Under the pieces are notes generated by a model. That model made no database searches. It had not been told where the DNA came from and saw only the letters and a list, made by a program, of their open reading frames with translations. A DNA stretch of 64,000 nucleotides from an uncultured Eubacterium sp. (GTDB taxonomy: Bacteria; Bacillota; Clostridia; Oscillospirales; Acutalibacteraceae), in NCBI RefSeq assembly GCF_934525195.1, contig NZ_CAKSZA010000001.1, positions 1-64,000 of the forward strand, read 5' to 3'. A program made the translations under genes and the position numbers. Of the stretch, positions 15,519 through 26,089 are shown in pieces; positions within the stretch are counted from its first letter, which is position 1; each line of letters opens with the position of its first letter.

Positions 15519-18500
15519 TTATTTGTAAATACACACTTTATTTAGTGAAAACGAGTAAAGAAGTGCCTCTTTTACCGGCTTATTCAGTGTTTTTGCTACT
15601 GCTTTTTTGTAAAAAGCAATTTGATTTTTGTATCTTTCGAGTAAATCTTCTTCAGAGTCTACCCGGTCTGTTTTATAATCTACAAGCACAAGTTCTCCGT
15701 TTTCCTCAAACACACAATCGGCTATACCTTGAATTAAAACTTCATCGGTATAATCTGTTTCCTCGATTTCATTAACGGAAACAAAAGAAGAAACCTTTAT
15801 TTCTCGATAAATATTATCACTGCAAAACATTCGCTGAGCAAATTCGCCATTGAATAATGTTGTCAATTTTTTTCTATCAAGGCTGTTTGCCTGTTCCTCG
15901 GTCAAAAACGACATCGAAACCAATCGTTCAATTTCATTTTCAAGATTATTCTTTGACTCAGAATAATCACAGAACTGCATAAAAGTGTGCATAGCCGTTC
16001 CTTTTTGAGCAGAAGTCATATTTGCTTTGCTCAAAAATGCAGGTTTTGAGGAAGTGAGATACTTGAAATCTTGTTCCGCAACATCAAGTGACGAAGCGGT
16101 GCGTTTTGATGTAAAAGCAGACAATTTGAGCCTATCATACTTAAACCGAAGCTTATCTCTAAGTTCATCAAGCAATTCGGCATTGGCAAGAACAAGTTGT
16201 TCTTCCTGCTGTTGCGGCTTTTCATTTTCATCTAAGATTTCTATATCAAGTTTAAAATCGGCGAGTGCATCAAAGCCTATATCATTCTTTGAACACATAT
16301 CACGTAAAACTTTTCCGTCTTTGTGAATGAGTGCACAGAGAGTCAACAGTTCTGCATCGGTATTTGCCTTTTTAACAACAAAAGGTGAAATAACGGGAAT
16401 CGATGACGCACTTGACGAAATAAGTTTTTTTGATACAGAATCAACATAAGCTTCCACGCCTTTTGACGAGACGGAAATGAAAGTTATAAACTGTTCCTTT
16501 GCCCTTGTCATCGCAACATAAAGGACACGTAAATTTTCGCTCATAGTTTCATATGTGTTAATATCTTTAATAACGCTAAATTGAAGCGAATCAAATCTAC
16601 AAAGCCTTTTATCGTCATAAACCTTTAAGCCTATACCTTTTTGAGGATTAAGCTGAATAATTCCTTTTGTTATATCGTCCTTATTGTATTTACCGCTTGC
16701 TCCCGCAAGAATACAAACCGGAAATTCAAGACCTTTTGAACGATGAACAGTCATAACTGCAACTGCGTCCTTGCCGGCTTCATTTACAGAAGCACTCTCT
16801 ACATTAAATTTGTTTTCAATAATTGAATCAACATATCTTATAAATGCTGTCAATCCGACATTTTCGCCATTATCAAATCTTTTGGCAATATCAACAAGAA
16901 GCATAACATTTTGAACGCGTTGCTCGTGATTGCCCATAGCTGAAATCACAGACAGATAAGATGTATCGCCTATAATTTGTCTGACAAGGTTTTCAACACT
17001 CATTGATGAAGCATATTCCCTATACTTTTTTAAATCATCAACAAATCTCGAAAAAACATCAGATTTTGAAACAGCAGAAAACAAATTACCATAAGGGCAG
17101 TCCACTCTCGCCTGAGAAATATCATCTGCTGTATAGCCATAAAAAACAGACATAAGAGTGGCAAGAAGCGGAATATCCTGAGTTGGGTTATCAATAACTC
17201 TCAGGAAGTTAAGCAAAATTACAATCTCGTTATTATCAAAAAGATTGACTTTGTTATTTGCCACTGTTGGAATACCATACTGAGAAAGAACATTGGTAAC
17301 GGCGTTGATTTTTGTCTTTGCACTTCTCAACAGAATTGCAAAATCACCATAGCAGATGTTCCTGTATGTATCTCCGTCTTTGATTTTTTCCTTGCTTGCA
17401 ATCTTCTTCAATATAAGATTTGCAATTTGATGAGCTTCGTATTCTATTGAATCCTCGTCATCAGGAGTTGAAATATATTTTATTTGAGCAGACGGCACAT
17501 CCGATTCGTTGAAATCGGCAGAAGAATTGAGCATTTCCTCATTGTTATAATCAATACCGCCTACTTTTTTTGACATAACATTTGAGCAAACAAAGTTTAC
17601 ATAATCGCACACACCCTTACGCGAACGGAAATTATTGCTTAAAATAATTTTCTGACATGTTTCTTCACTTCCGTTTTCATAATGAGCATATCTGTCCTTT
17701 TTATTTGTAAAAATAAAAGGCATTGCAAGTCGAAATTTATAAATACTCTGTTTTACATCTCCAACCATAAATCTATTTTTTCCATTTGACAAAATCTCAA
17801 ACAATTTGTCCTGTGCAGAGTTAGTGTCCTGATACTCATCAACAAGAATTTCGTAAAAAGAATCTTCAAGTTCATCTGCAAGAGGTGTTCTGAATATCTT
17901 GCCGAACTCATCAGGATAAAACAAAAGATTAATTGCAAAATGTTCTATATCGGAAAAAGTAAAAGAATTGATTTCCTTTTTCATTTCAAACAATTTTTGA
18001 TTATACATTTTAACAACAGAGGTCAAATGTTTAATTACAGGATAAAGAACCTCGCAATCGTTCAAATAATCGTCACTTGTTGCGGAATACATAGGCGCGA
18101 TTGATTTTGTGATGATGTCCTTGTATAAATCTCTGTTTGACTTTACAAAATCTTTTTCATCACATTTAACCGACGGAAATCTGCAAAACGAAATATTGTT
18201 AATTACGTCAAGCATTTCGTCCCATTTATCCGTTTTTGCATTCTCTATCAAATTGTCAATCAGCAAACGGTCACTGCCGAGAACATCAAGCAGCTTTTTA
18301 TGTTTGTCATCAGCGACATTCAAAACATCTTTTGATTGTTTGAACAAATCGTCAACGACCGTCAAAAGTGAATTCACCTCATCAACAACATATTTTGACC
18401 AAAACGAATCCTCAAATTTCACATCAGGATTGTATGCCTCGCAAACTTCATCAAGCCATTTTTCAGGAAAGGCCTGAGAAGAAATAAAATGACTGATTCT

Positions 18501-19025
18501 GTTGACAACCTCGGCAAAACCTTTATCGTCTTTGGTTGATGAAAACATATCAACAAGAGTCTTAAAGTCATCACCGTCATTTTCATACAGAAAATCAAGC
18601 ACCTCATCCATTGCGGTTTGCTCCAAAACGGCATTTTCCGAATTATCAAGAATTTTAAAATCCTGTTCAATGTCAAGATTAAAGAAATTTTCTCTAACAA
18701 GACCGATACAAAAAGAATCAATAGTTGAAACTCTTGCATTCGGCAAAAGAGCAAGCTGCCTGTGTGCATTCGTGTCGTTTGGGTCAGCTTTTATTATTTT
18801 TAACAATGCTTTTGCAATTCTGCTTTTCATTTCTGCGGCGGCAGCATTAGTAAATGTTACGATAAGAAGCTTATCAACATCTACATTAAGATTGACATCG
18901 GTAATAAGTCTTATAACGCGTTCAACCAAAACCGCGGTTTTTCCCGAACCTGCTGCGGCACTGACGAGGATATTGCTGTTACGTGCTTCAATAGCATTTT
19001 GTTGCGATATTGTCCAATTAGGCAT
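15519..19025 (-). CDS. addA: ATP-dependent helicase/nuclease subunit A
   Basis: AddA is the UvrD-like helicase and one of the two nucleases of AddAB, which resects double-strand ends to Chi for recombination. The 1168-residue chain starts with TISQQNAIEARNSNILVSAAAGSGKTAVLVERV (Q motif and Walker A, shown in parts), has DEYQDTN near 400 (Walker B), helicase motifs with TVHRSKGLEFP, and a C-terminal RecB-type nuclease with VLVDYKTDR near 1120. The AAAGGAGG ribosome site is encoded in the last codons of addB, and the ATG at 19025 overlaps the addB stop by 8 bp; two other ATGs lie 6 and 9 bases upstream. Confidence 0.97.
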   Translation of the reverse strand: MPNWTISQQNAIEARNSNILVSAAAGSGKTAVLVERVIRLITDVNLNVDVDKLLIVTFTNAAAAEMKSRIAKALLKIIKADPNDTNAHRQLALLPNARVSTIDSFCIGLVRENFFNLDIEQDFKILDNSENAVLEQTAMDEVLDFLYENDGDDFKTLVDMFSSTKDDKGFAEVVNRISHFISSQAFPEKWLDEVCEAYNPDVKFEDSFWSKYVVDEVNSLLTVVDDLFKQSKDVLNVADDKHKKLLDVLGSDRLLIDNLIENAKTDKWDEMLDVINNISFCRFPSVKCDEKDFVKSNRDLYKDIITKSIAPMYSATSDDYLNDCEVLYPVIKHLTSVVKMYNQKLFEMKKEINSFTFSDIEHFAINLLFYPDEFGKIFRTPLADELEDSFYEILVDEYQDTNSAQDKLFEILSNGKNRFMVGDVKQSIYKFRLAMPFIFTNKKDRYAHYENGSEETCQKIILSNNFRSRKGVCDYVNFVCSNVMSKKVGGIDYNNEEMLNSSADFNESDVPSAQIKYISTPDDEDSIEYEAHQIANLILKKIASKEKIKDGDTYRNICYGDFAILLRSAKTKINAVTNVLSQYGIPTVANNKVNLFDNNEIVILLNFLRVIDNPTQDIPLLATLMSVFYGYTADDISQARVDCPYGNLFSAVSKSDVFSRFVDDLKKYREYASSMSVENLVRQIIGDTSYLSVISAMGNHEQRVQNVMLLVDIAKRFDNGENVGLTAFIRYVDSIIENKFNVESASVNEAGKDAVAVMTVHRSKGLEFPVCILAGASGKYNKDDITKGIIQLNPQKGIGLKVYDDKRLCRFDSLQFSVIKDINTYETMSENLRVLYVAMTRAKEQFITFISVSSKGVEAYVDSVSKKLISSSASSIPVISPFVVKKANTDAELLTLCALIHKDGKVLRDMCSKNDIGFDALADFKLDIEILDENEKPQQQEEQLVLANAELLDELRDKLRFKYDRLKLSAFTSKRTASSLDVAEQDFKYLTSSKPAFLSKANMTSAQKGTAMHTFMQFCDYSESKNNLENEIERLVSMSFLTEEQANSLDRKKLTTLFNGEFAQRMFCSDNIYREIKVSSFVSVNEIEETDYTDEVLIQGIADCVFEENGELVLVDYKTDRVDSEEDLLERYKNQIAFYKKAVAKTLNKPVKEALLYSFSLNKVCIYK

Positions 19026-22000
19026 TTGCATCATCCTCCTTTAGCTTTTCAAGGGTGTCGGAAAACGAAAGTTCTTCAATTTCTTTTGCTTCTATTTTCT
19101 TTCGGTTTGCACAAACAGAAGAATAATCACAAAACTCACAAGTGTTATTATGCGTTGGTGAATTGACGGGATTCTGCATAATTCTGCCCATATGAAGTTC
19201 AACGCCCATTTGTTCAATCAAGTTGTCTATTTTATGCGAAATTCTGCCCATATCTTCAAGGCTGACAATGCTTCCGCAGACACCGTTTTTAGCCGAACAT
19301 TTTACATCAATGAACTTGCCGTTCAAATCGTGCTCCATACGTTCTGCAATTTGATGTTCATCATCGTTAAGAACCACGCCGACCATCTTATAAGCCTTAT
19401 CGTCACCTGACAAAACCTCTGAATCCGCAGAACTTCTTGACACATTATAAATACTTCTTGCAGAATGGAGATACAGCACACCCGCTTCCTTGCCCGAAAG
19501 CTCGTTATCGCTTTTACAAAGAGTAAAAAGATAAACAAACATTTGAAGATTAAGACCGTAGAGAATGTCGCTAAGTTTAAATTTTTTTATTCCGCTTTTG
19601 TAATCTACAACACGAACATACTGCTCACCGTTTTCGGAATATGTATCTACACGGTCAATAGAACCGCGTATTTGAATTGTTCCGCCGTCAGGGAGTTTGA
19701 TTATCTGAGATTTGACGCTTTCGCCCTTTTCACCGTTGCCTATTGAAAGTTCAAATGCTCTCGGTTCAAAATCACTGTTTTTAAATTCCTCACGAAGTCT
19801 CAAAACAACATACGAAATAAGCCTTGAAAGATACATAAAGCGATACTTAAATCTTACTGTAAACTCACTGTAATCACCAATTTTGCTTTCAAGATATTCT
19901 TTAAGATATTTTTTAACAATCGACTCAATTTGTGCCGAGTTAAGTTCAATAAGTCCCTTTGAGCCGTAATCTCTGACAACACATTCAAGAACAAAATGAA
20001 TAACAGAACCTGTTTCCATTGGATTCATTTCCGCCTTGATTCTCGGACGGGCATTAAGACCGAACTTGCAATAATATCTGAACGCACATTTATAGTAATC
20101 CTCAATTTTTGAAACAGATAAATACATATCATTTTTGAAAAGTTGTCGTGCCAAATCGGGATTTTTAATTGTTATATTCTCATTTTTTGAAAGACGTTTA
20201 ACAGCTGAAAGTCGACTCTCAAACTCAGGCTTTTCTGCAAAATATTCCTTCAGTGTTGCAACAAATTCCGTATTATCATCATAATTTGAAGCAAGAATTT
20301 CAAAGGTATTGGCGTCGGTTTCGGCAACCGAAACAGAGTATTCGTCCTGTGCAGAATGAACCTCTAAATTAGGAAAAATATTTTTCAGTTCGCTGACAAT
20401 AATACTTTCGGCGCCGTCAGCAGAGCCGTTTCTGAACGAAACGAACAATCTGTCACTCGGAGCAGAAAGAGCCATATATGCAAAATACTTTTCCTGTGCA
20501 TTGAGGTTTTCACCGTATGCATAAAGTTTGAATTTGTTTTCGATAAGAATATTTCTGTCACTTTCGGACAACAAGCCGAACGAAGTGACATTTTGAGGGA
20601 ATTCGCCCTCATTTGCCCCCACAACAAAAACAGAATAAGGATTATTGCATCTTATTCTGTCAGCCGAACCGATTTGAACATTGTCAAGACCTGACGGAAT
20701 ATTTCCGAGATCCTCGTTCATAATCATAAGATTAAACAGCTTATAAAAATCCCTAACAGAAATGGTTTCGTCACCTGAAATTGCGGCAAGCTTGTCAAGA
20801 ATATCCATAAGCAAATCCCACACTCTGCCCTGTTCAAATGCAAGCACCGATTTTCCGCTTTCGTTAAGAGATTTTGCAAGCTCACGAAGTTTTTCATCAA
20901 CAGAAAAATCGATCAGAGTAAAATATATTGCCTTGCATATATCCTCAGAACTTTTCTTTTTGCATGCTGAATTGAATTTTTGAAGCCTATCAACAACATA
21001 TTCTCTGCTTGTATTGATTGCCTGAAGTTTTTTTATATCATTATCTGACATTTCCTCGGAAAAGCCCTTTGGAGAATTGGTGAATTCCTTTTTCCATTTT
21101 GAGCCTTTGACATTCCAAACAAAAGCATAATTTTCAAGTTCGTTGATATCATCGTCATCAAGTGCGGTAAGTCCCGTTTTAAGCATAGAAAAGATATCAT
21201 TTGAAGATAATGAATAAATGCTGCATCTCATTAAAAAATTTACAAACATAATGAGCGGTTCGGAAGAAACATTCTGTCTTTCGTCATTAAAATAAGGAAT
21301 GTTATATTTTGAAAAAGAAAACTGAAGTTCTTTTTGATATTTATCCAAATCTCTGCAAATAACAGCTATATCAGACGCTCTTACACCAGAACGAAGAAGC
21401 TTTGAAATTCTGTCGGAAACAAAATCACATTCGTCAATAATTGATTTTGCACCATAAAGTTCTATGTTCTTAGGAATATCCTCGGAAGTGTTTTTTATAT
21501 TTGAAAAAACAAATTTTTCGCTAAGTCTCAGTTCATCATTGTTAAATCTGAAATTATCTTCAAGATAAATAGGTTCAAGCATTGATGTACCTGCATTTTC
21601 AGCCGCTTCTCTAAGATAATTAATATTATTGTTTACATATGAAAAAAGATTATATTTATCTTTATTAATATACGAATCGGTGCAAAACGTCACATAGACT
21701 GCCTTTGCCTGCGACAAAATAACTTCAAGAATTTTGTATTCCTGAGCCACAAATCCATTAAAGCCGTCAACAAAAACAGTTCTGCCGACAAAATAATCAA
21801 GGTCAACAAGTTTTGTATAAAGTCGGGTCAATTCACTTGCACCGTCAAGGAATTTGCCGTCTATATATGAATCATAAGCCGACATTATAAGAGAAATGTC
21901 GTGAAGTTTTTGTGACAAAGTTTCTTTTTCCGTATTGGCAGAAGCCTGCATAATATCTTGAGCACCGACACGGCAAGATTTCATTTCGTCATAAATCTTG

Positions 22001-22362
22001 ATTGCCGAATTGATGAAAGCAACGTTATCTGTGTTTTTACCAAATAATTTTAATTCGTCCTTTACACTCTCACATGCTTTTTTGAACACAACTGCCTTTG
22101 CTCCCTTAGTGAGGACAGGAAGCGGAGCTGAACCGTATCTGCGTGAAATTTCATTAGACAAACGGGAAAAAGAGCCATTTTCTACCGAATTGACCCTACT
22201 TTCTCCCAAATCCTTTAGAAGTCGCCTTTCGCTGATAAAAGAATACTGCTCAGGAGTAAGCAAAAGGATATTTTGCTCGCCATTATCAACAAGTTCCTTT
22301 ATATGAGAAAAGACATATTCTGTTTTACCGCTGCCGGAACGACCGAGTATAAGCTGTAACAT
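19018..22362 (-). CDS. addB: ATP-dependent helicase/deoxyribonuclease subunit B
   Basis: AddB partners AddA; it carries an inactive helicase fold for Chi recognition and a nuclease with an iron-sulfur cluster. The 1114-residue length fits. Walker A GRSGSGKT is at about 8-15. The iron-sulfur ligands are one Cys in YYKCAFRYYC near 790 and the C-terminal CEFCDYSSVC (Cx2Cx5C). The RecB-type nuclease motif is VRVVDYKSG near 960. It starts 5 bp behind the DUF2461 gene and overlaps addA. Confidence 0.97.
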   Translation of the reverse strand: MLQLILGRSGSGKTEYVFSHIKELVDNGEQNILLLTPEQYSFISERRLLKDLGESRVNSVENGSFSRLSNEISRRYGSAPLPVLTKGAKAVVFKKACESVKDELKLFGKNTDNVAFINSAIKIYDEMKSCRVGAQDIMQASANTEKETLSQKLHDISLIMSAYDSYIDGKFLDGASELTRLYTKLVDLDYFVGRTVFVDGFNGFVAQEYKILEVILSQAKAVYVTFCTDSYINKDKYNLFSYVNNNINYLREAAENAGTSMLEPIYLEDNFRFNNDELRLSEKFVFSNIKNTSEDIPKNIELYGAKSIIDECDFVSDRISKLLRSGVRASDIAVICRDLDKYQKELQFSFSKYNIPYFNDERQNVSSEPLIMFVNFLMRCSIYSLSSNDIFSMLKTGLTALDDDDINELENYAFVWNVKGSKWKKEFTNSPKGFSEEMSDNDIKKLQAINTSREYVVDRLQKFNSACKKKSSEDICKAIYFTLIDFSVDEKLRELAKSLNESGKSVLAFEQGRVWDLLMDILDKLAAISGDETISVRDFYKLFNLMIMNEDLGNIPSGLDNVQIGSADRIRCNNPYSVFVVGANEGEFPQNVTSFGLLSESDRNILIENKFKLYAYGENLNAQEKYFAYMALSAPSDRLFVSFRNGSADGAESIIVSELKNIFPNLEVHSAQDEYSVSVAETDANTFEILASNYDDNTEFVATLKEYFAEKPEFESRLSAVKRLSKNENITIKNPDLARQLFKNDMYLSVSKIEDYYKCAFRYYCKFGLNARPRIKAEMNPMETGSVIHFVLECVVRDYGSKGLIELNSAQIESIVKKYLKEYLESKIGDYSEFTVRFKYRFMYLSRLISYVVLRLREEFKNSDFEPRAFELSIGNGEKGESVKSQIIKLPDGGTIQIRGSIDRVDTYSENGEQYVRVVDYKSGIKKFKLSDILYGLNLQMFVYLFTLCKSDNELSGKEAGVLYLHSARSIYNVSRSSADSEVLSGDDKAYKMVGVVLNDDEHQIAERMEHDLNGKFIDVKCSAKNGVCGSIVSLEDMGRISHKIDNLIEQMGVELHMGRIMQNPVNSPTHNNTCEFCDYSSVCANRKKIEAKEIEELSFSDTLEKLKEDDANA

Positions 22363-22367
22363 AGCAA

Positions 22368-23078
22368 TTATTCCTCCGGTTTAATCAAGCCCTCAAGCAT
22401 CATTTTTTCGTGTGCTTCAATCATAAACTCGTACATTGGACGAGCAATATCAAAAACAAGTCTCATTTCGTCAATAATTGTACTTGATGCAATTCTGCTC
22501 ATATCAAAGCTGTTATATGTGAACGAAAAGTTCTTCGCAAGCAAATATGGTTTCAAATCTTTTGGGGCATCGGGATAAACTTCTTTTTTGTAAAAGTCCC
22601 TTGCCTCAAATGTAAACCCTGCATTCTCACAAGCCTTTAGTGCTTTTCTGAATCTTTTTGGCTGTTCAACAATCATTTGATGAACGAGCCTGAAATCGCT
22701 TGCTTTCCAAGTCCAAAAAACAAGACCGTAACCATAGCTGTTTGGATAAAATTCAAAATAATAAAACGGTGCAGACGGGTATTCTTTTTTGTATCGTCTG
22801 AAGAACACCCACATATTTTCCCTGTATCTTATCTTTGAACGATTGCCTCTTGTATCTCTGTGAATACGAGAATGAACTCTGACAGGATCAAGATACATTT
22901 TGTCATCAATGTCAAACAGCACATCAGACATATCAAGCACCATTTGTCTTAATGGCACGGTGATACCCTGTTTAAGTTCTTCCTTGTGTTCTTCATAAAA
23001 CGGTTTTGAATCGTTAAAACGATTTAGGCAAAGAAGTTCAATACTTTCAGGTTTTATACCTTTGTAGTTATATTCCAC
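22368..23078 (-). CDS. DUF2461 domain protein
   Basis: A 236-residue protein spanning the DUF2461 family (TIGR02453). Typical features are the N-terminal LNRFNDSKPFYEEHKEELK, the VRVHSRIHRDTRG-RYRENMWVFF block near 66-92, and a central FYYFEFYPNSYGYGLVFW. No catalytic role is established for the family. The start overlaps the preceding PLP-enzyme gene by 11 bp, and addB begins 5 bp after its stop, so it is expressed within the murD-addA run. Confidence 0.85.
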   Translation of the reverse strand: MEYNYKGIKPESIELLCLNRFNDSKPFYEEHKEELKQGITVPLRQMVLDMSDVLFDIDDKMYLDPVRVHSRIHRDTRGNRSKIRYRENMWVFFRRYKKEYPSAPFYYFEFYPNSYGYGLVFWTWKASDFRLVHQMIVEQPKRFRKALKACENAGFTFEARDFYKKEVYPDAPKDLKPYLLAKNFSFTYNSFDMSRIASSTIIDEMRLVFDIARPMYEFMIEAHEKMMLEGLIKPEE

Positions 23079-24354
23079 TTTTTAACAACCCCTTGTTGAG
23101 CATTGACTGTGCGGCAAGTTCAGCACAAATTTTTGCAGAATGAAAATTAAGTCCGCCCTGAATCCAAGCATAAAACGGTTCACGAATCGGAGCGTCGGCA
23201 GACAGTTCGATTGATGAGCCTAATGTAAACGCACCTGCCGCCATAACAACCTTGCTGTCATATCCCGGCATATCCCACGGTTCCGGTGAAACAAAGCTGT
23301 CAACAGGGCTTCCGCTTTGAATTCCCTGACAAAAAGCAACAAGGCTTTCTTCATTTTCAAGACCGAGGCATTGAACAATATCGCCTCTTTTTTCATTATA
23401 TTTAGGTGTTACATCATAGCCGAAGCCCTCAAAAAGAGCAGAGATATAAACAGCGCTTTTAAGTGCTTCGCCAACGGTGTGCGGAGCAAAGAACAAACCC
23501 ATATAAAGTTCTCTGTTCATACCGATTGTGCAGCCTACCTCTTTGCCGAGTCCCGGAGTAGTAAGCCTATATGCGCACTTTTCGACCAAATCGTGTCTGC
23601 CTGCGATATAACCGCCTGTGCTCGCAATACCGCCGCCTGCATTTTTGATGAGTGAGCCTGCAATTAAATCCGCACCGACCTCGCAAGGTTCAAGTTTTTG
23701 AGTAAACTCACCGTAGCAGTTATCAACCATAACAATTACATTTGGATTTTTAGCCTTTACTGTTTTAACAATATCGGCAATTACATCAACTGTGAGTGAC
23801 GGACGAAGTTCATAACCTCGGCTACGCTGAATGTAAACCATAGTCACGCTGTCATCAACGGCATTTTTGATAGCTTCCAAATCAGGCACATTGTCTTTCA
23901 AAGCAACCTCATCATATTCAACTCCGAATTCCTTTAACGAACCCATACCCTCGCCTGAAATACCGATTACATTATGTATGGTATCATACGGTGTGCCTGT
24001 TACACAAAGCATTTTGTCACCCGGACGAAGCACGCCGAAAAGAGCTGTTGCAAGGGTGTGAGTTCCGCAAGTGAAGTTGTGACGAACAAGAGCGTCCTCT
24101 GCACCGAAAACCTGTGCCCACACCTTATCAAGAGTTTCTCTGCCACGGTCACCGTAGCCGTAACCTGTTGATGATGCAAAATGGCTTTCTGAAATACAAT
24201 TATCTATAAAAGCCTTTTGCACCTTGAGTTGATTATATTCTGTTATTTCATCAATATATTTAAAAGCGTCTTTGCACTTTTCAAGTGCCTCTTGAGATTG
24301 TGCCTCTATTTTTTCATCAATATTAAAAAAAGGATTCATCTGTACATTCTCCAT
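23068..24354 (-). CDS. Methionine gamma-lyase family (YnbB/Alum_res) PLP protein
   Basis: A 428-residue PLP-dependent protein of the Cys/Met metabolism fold, in the subfamily called aluminium-resistance or YnbB. It has SSTGYGYGDRGRETLD near 61-76, the HNFTCGTHTLATALFG cofactor loop near 91-106, VDNCYGEF near 210 and the PLP-lysine region GSLIKNAGGG near 233-242 (Lys237). A C-gamma-type lyase acting on sulfur amino acids is plausible, but the physiological reaction of this subfamily is not well established. The start overlaps the upstream GNAT gene by 19 bp. In many Firmicutes this gene neighbours hflX or glnR; here it sits with M42 peptidases. Confidence 0.88.
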   Translation of the reverse strand: MENVQMNPFFNIDEKIEAQSQEALEKCKDAFKYIDEITEYNQLKVQKAFIDNCISESHFASSTGYGYGDRGRETLDKVWAQVFGAEDALVRHNFTCGTHTLATALFGVLRPGDKMLCVTGTPYDTIHNVIGISGEGMGSLKEFGVEYDEVALKDNVPDLEAIKNAVDDSVTMVYIQRSRGYELRPSLTVDVIADIVKTVKAKNPNVIVMVDNCYGEFTQKLEPCEVGADLIAGSLIKNAGGGIASTGGYIAGRHDLVEKCAYRLTTPGLGKEVGCTIGMNRELYMGLFFAPHTVGEALKSAVYISALFEGFGYDVTPKYNEKRGDIVQCLGLENEESLVAFCQGIQSGSPVDSFVSPEPWDMPGYDSKVVMAAGAFTLGSSIELSADAPIREPFYAWIQGGLNFHSAKICAELAAQSMLNKGLLKSGI

Positions 24355-25055
24355 ACACCAATATTTTCAAATCCGAGTCTATTATAAAAATGCTCGTTCA
24401 AGTTCTGCTCACGCATAATATAGACGGTGTTTTTCACATCCGAGCAAATGTATTTGACGAGCTGTCCGCCATAGCCCATTCGCCTGAAATCGTCAGCCGT
24501 TCTGACGGCAGTGAGAACAGCATAACCGTCATAAATTGATGACAAAATACCGCTTGAAACGATTGTTCCGTCAACATTGAGGGTATACGCCTTTGCCGTG
24601 TTATGCCTGATTCTGTGGCTGACATCAACATACCAAGCCTTAAAATCCTGACCGTCATAATCCACAAAATTGAAAAGCTCCATAAGTTTTGGATATTCAT
24701 CAATTTCTGCTCCGTGCACAACACTTTCAAGTTTGTGTTCACACGACATAATTACGCCCTCATCATACTTTGCACCGAATTCAAATGCCGGGTCGCAAAG
24801 AATTGCACCGTGCCCTGTTATGCAAAAGAACCTGACAAATTCGGCATTGTCAAAGCCGTCATCGAGTGCAAGAGTTATATCATTGTCAAGTCGTGAAAGA
24901 ATCGCTGTAATTTTGCCATCAATAATCTGACGGTAAAATGTTGCGAAGTGATATTTTGTTCCATAGGACTCAAGCAATGACAACACCCTGATTGAGTAGA
25001 TGTCACGCTTTGTCCATTCGTTAAATTGTTCTGCCGAGTCTATTATTTCTATCAT
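24336..25055 (-). CDS. GNAT family N-acetyltransferase
   Basis: A 239-residue protein. The N-terminal half (about 1-125) is a divergent lobe and the C-terminal half is a GNAT domain with the acetyl-CoA loop VRTADDFRRMGYGGQL (about 189-204) and a closing NEHFYNRLGFENIG. The substrate is unknown. The 3' end overlaps the PLP-enzyme gene by 19 bp. A palindrome lies in the 26-base gap upstream, and the ribosome site is weak. Confidence 0.8.
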   Translation of the reverse strand: MIEIIDSAEQFNEWTKRDIYSIRVLSLLESYGTKYHFATFYRQIIDGKITAILSRLDNDITLALDDGFDNAEFVRFFCITGHGAILCDPAFEFGAKYDEGVIMSCEHKLESVVHGAEIDEYPKLMELFNFVDYDGQDFKAWYVDVSHRIRHNTAKAYTLNVDGTIVSSGILSSIYDGYAVLTAVRTADDFRRMGYGGQLVKYICSDVKNTVYIMREQNLNEHFYNRLGFENIGVWRMYR

Positions 25056-25070
25056 AAATTCATTAAGGCG

Positions 25071-25101
25071 TACCTATCCGATTAATCGGATAATTTAGGT
25101 A
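25071..25101. repeat. Nested palindrome across an M42 stop codon
   Basis: A perfect 16-base palindrome (ATCCGATTAATCGGAT, 25076-25091) spans the stop codon of the upstream M42 gene. An outer TACCT/AGGTA pair (25071-25075, 25097-25101) extends it. No U-run follows, so it is not a standard terminator. It could stabilise mRNA between the two genes or bind a protein. Confidence 0.4.
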
Positions 25102-26089
25102 AAAATGCCTTTAGTAATCTCCTTGTATCATCTATATCGGACGCTTTTACAACGCTTGCACCCGAGTGAATATAGCGAGTTGGGAGCGAAATTGCCATAA
25201 CTCTTGCTCCGTCACCGCTTGTTTGAATTGCACCTGCATCGTTTCCGCCTGCAACTGCCGTTTTTGTTTGAGCAGGAATATTATTTTCTTTTGCAACGGC
25301 AAAACCGAGTTCAAATAGTTCTCGGTCATAAATCGTACGGTTATCCATAAATGAAATTACAGGACCGTCACCGAGTACACAAACTCTGTCTGCACCGCTG
25401 ACTCCGTCCAAATCCGCCGCAGTTGTGGATTCGAGCACTATTGCAATATCCGCATCAACGGCATATGAAGTACACTTTGAACCACGAAGTCCGACTTCTT
25501 CCTGAACATTGAAGCAAAATACTGTATCGTATTCAAGTTCGCTTTTTATAAGTTCAATCATCAGCATACAGCCTATACGGTCATCAAGTGCCTTCGCCTT
25601 GATATATCCGTTGCCGAGTTCGACATAGTCGCTGTCAAAATATGCAAAATCACCGAGCGAAACATATTGTCCTGCCTCCTCTTTTGAGGTTGCACCGATA
25701 TCAATGAGCAAATTGTCAAAACTTGGGCAACTGTCCTTTTCATCAGAAGAAAGGAGATGAAAAGCCTTGTCGCCGATTACACCCTTAACAGATTTTTTGC
25801 CAACCGTAACAATTCGGTCAAGGCAAACTCGACTGTCAATTCCGCCGACATTTGAAAAACGCAAATAGCCGTCATCGGTTATGCCTGTTACAATAAATCC
25901 GACCTCGTCCATATGAGCGTTGATACTAATCTTTTGTGCAGGCGTTTTTTTGCCTTTTTTATAAGCAATAATTGAACCGAGATTGTCAACCTTGTATTCG
26001 CAACAATCCTTAATCTGTGAAATGATGTAATCACGGACAGCGTCCTCGTTGCCCGAAGCACCGTTAATAAGACACAATTCTTTAAGCAT
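25082..26089 (-). CDS. M42 family metallopeptidase (copy 1)
   Basis: A 335-residue di-metal aminopeptidase of the M42 family (glutamyl aminopeptidase/endoglucanase-M-like, TET-type). Metal and catalytic residues are present: NAHMDEVGF, LDDRIGC, VQEEVGLRG, VLEST and a final IHSGA. Members trim peptides in the cytoplasm as large oligomers. The start overlaps the second M42 gene by 8 bp. The two copies share architecture but are clearly diverged. Confidence 0.9.
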   Translation of the reverse strand: MLKELCLINGASGNEDAVRDYIISQIKDCCEYKVDNLGSIIAYKKGKKTPAQKISINAHMDEVGFIVTGITDDGYLRFSNVGGIDSRVCLDRIVTVGKKSVKGVIGDKAFHLLSSDEKDSCPSFDNLLIDIGATSKEEAGQYVSLGDFAYFDSDYVELGNGYIKAKALDDRIGCMLMIELIKSELEYDTVFCFNVQEEVGLRGSKCTSYAVDADIAIVLESTTAADLDGVSGADRVCVLGDGPVISFMDNRTIYDRELFELGFAVAKENNIPAQTKTAVAGGNDAGAIQTSGDGARVMAISLPTRYIHSGASVVKASDIDDTRRLLKAFLPKLSD

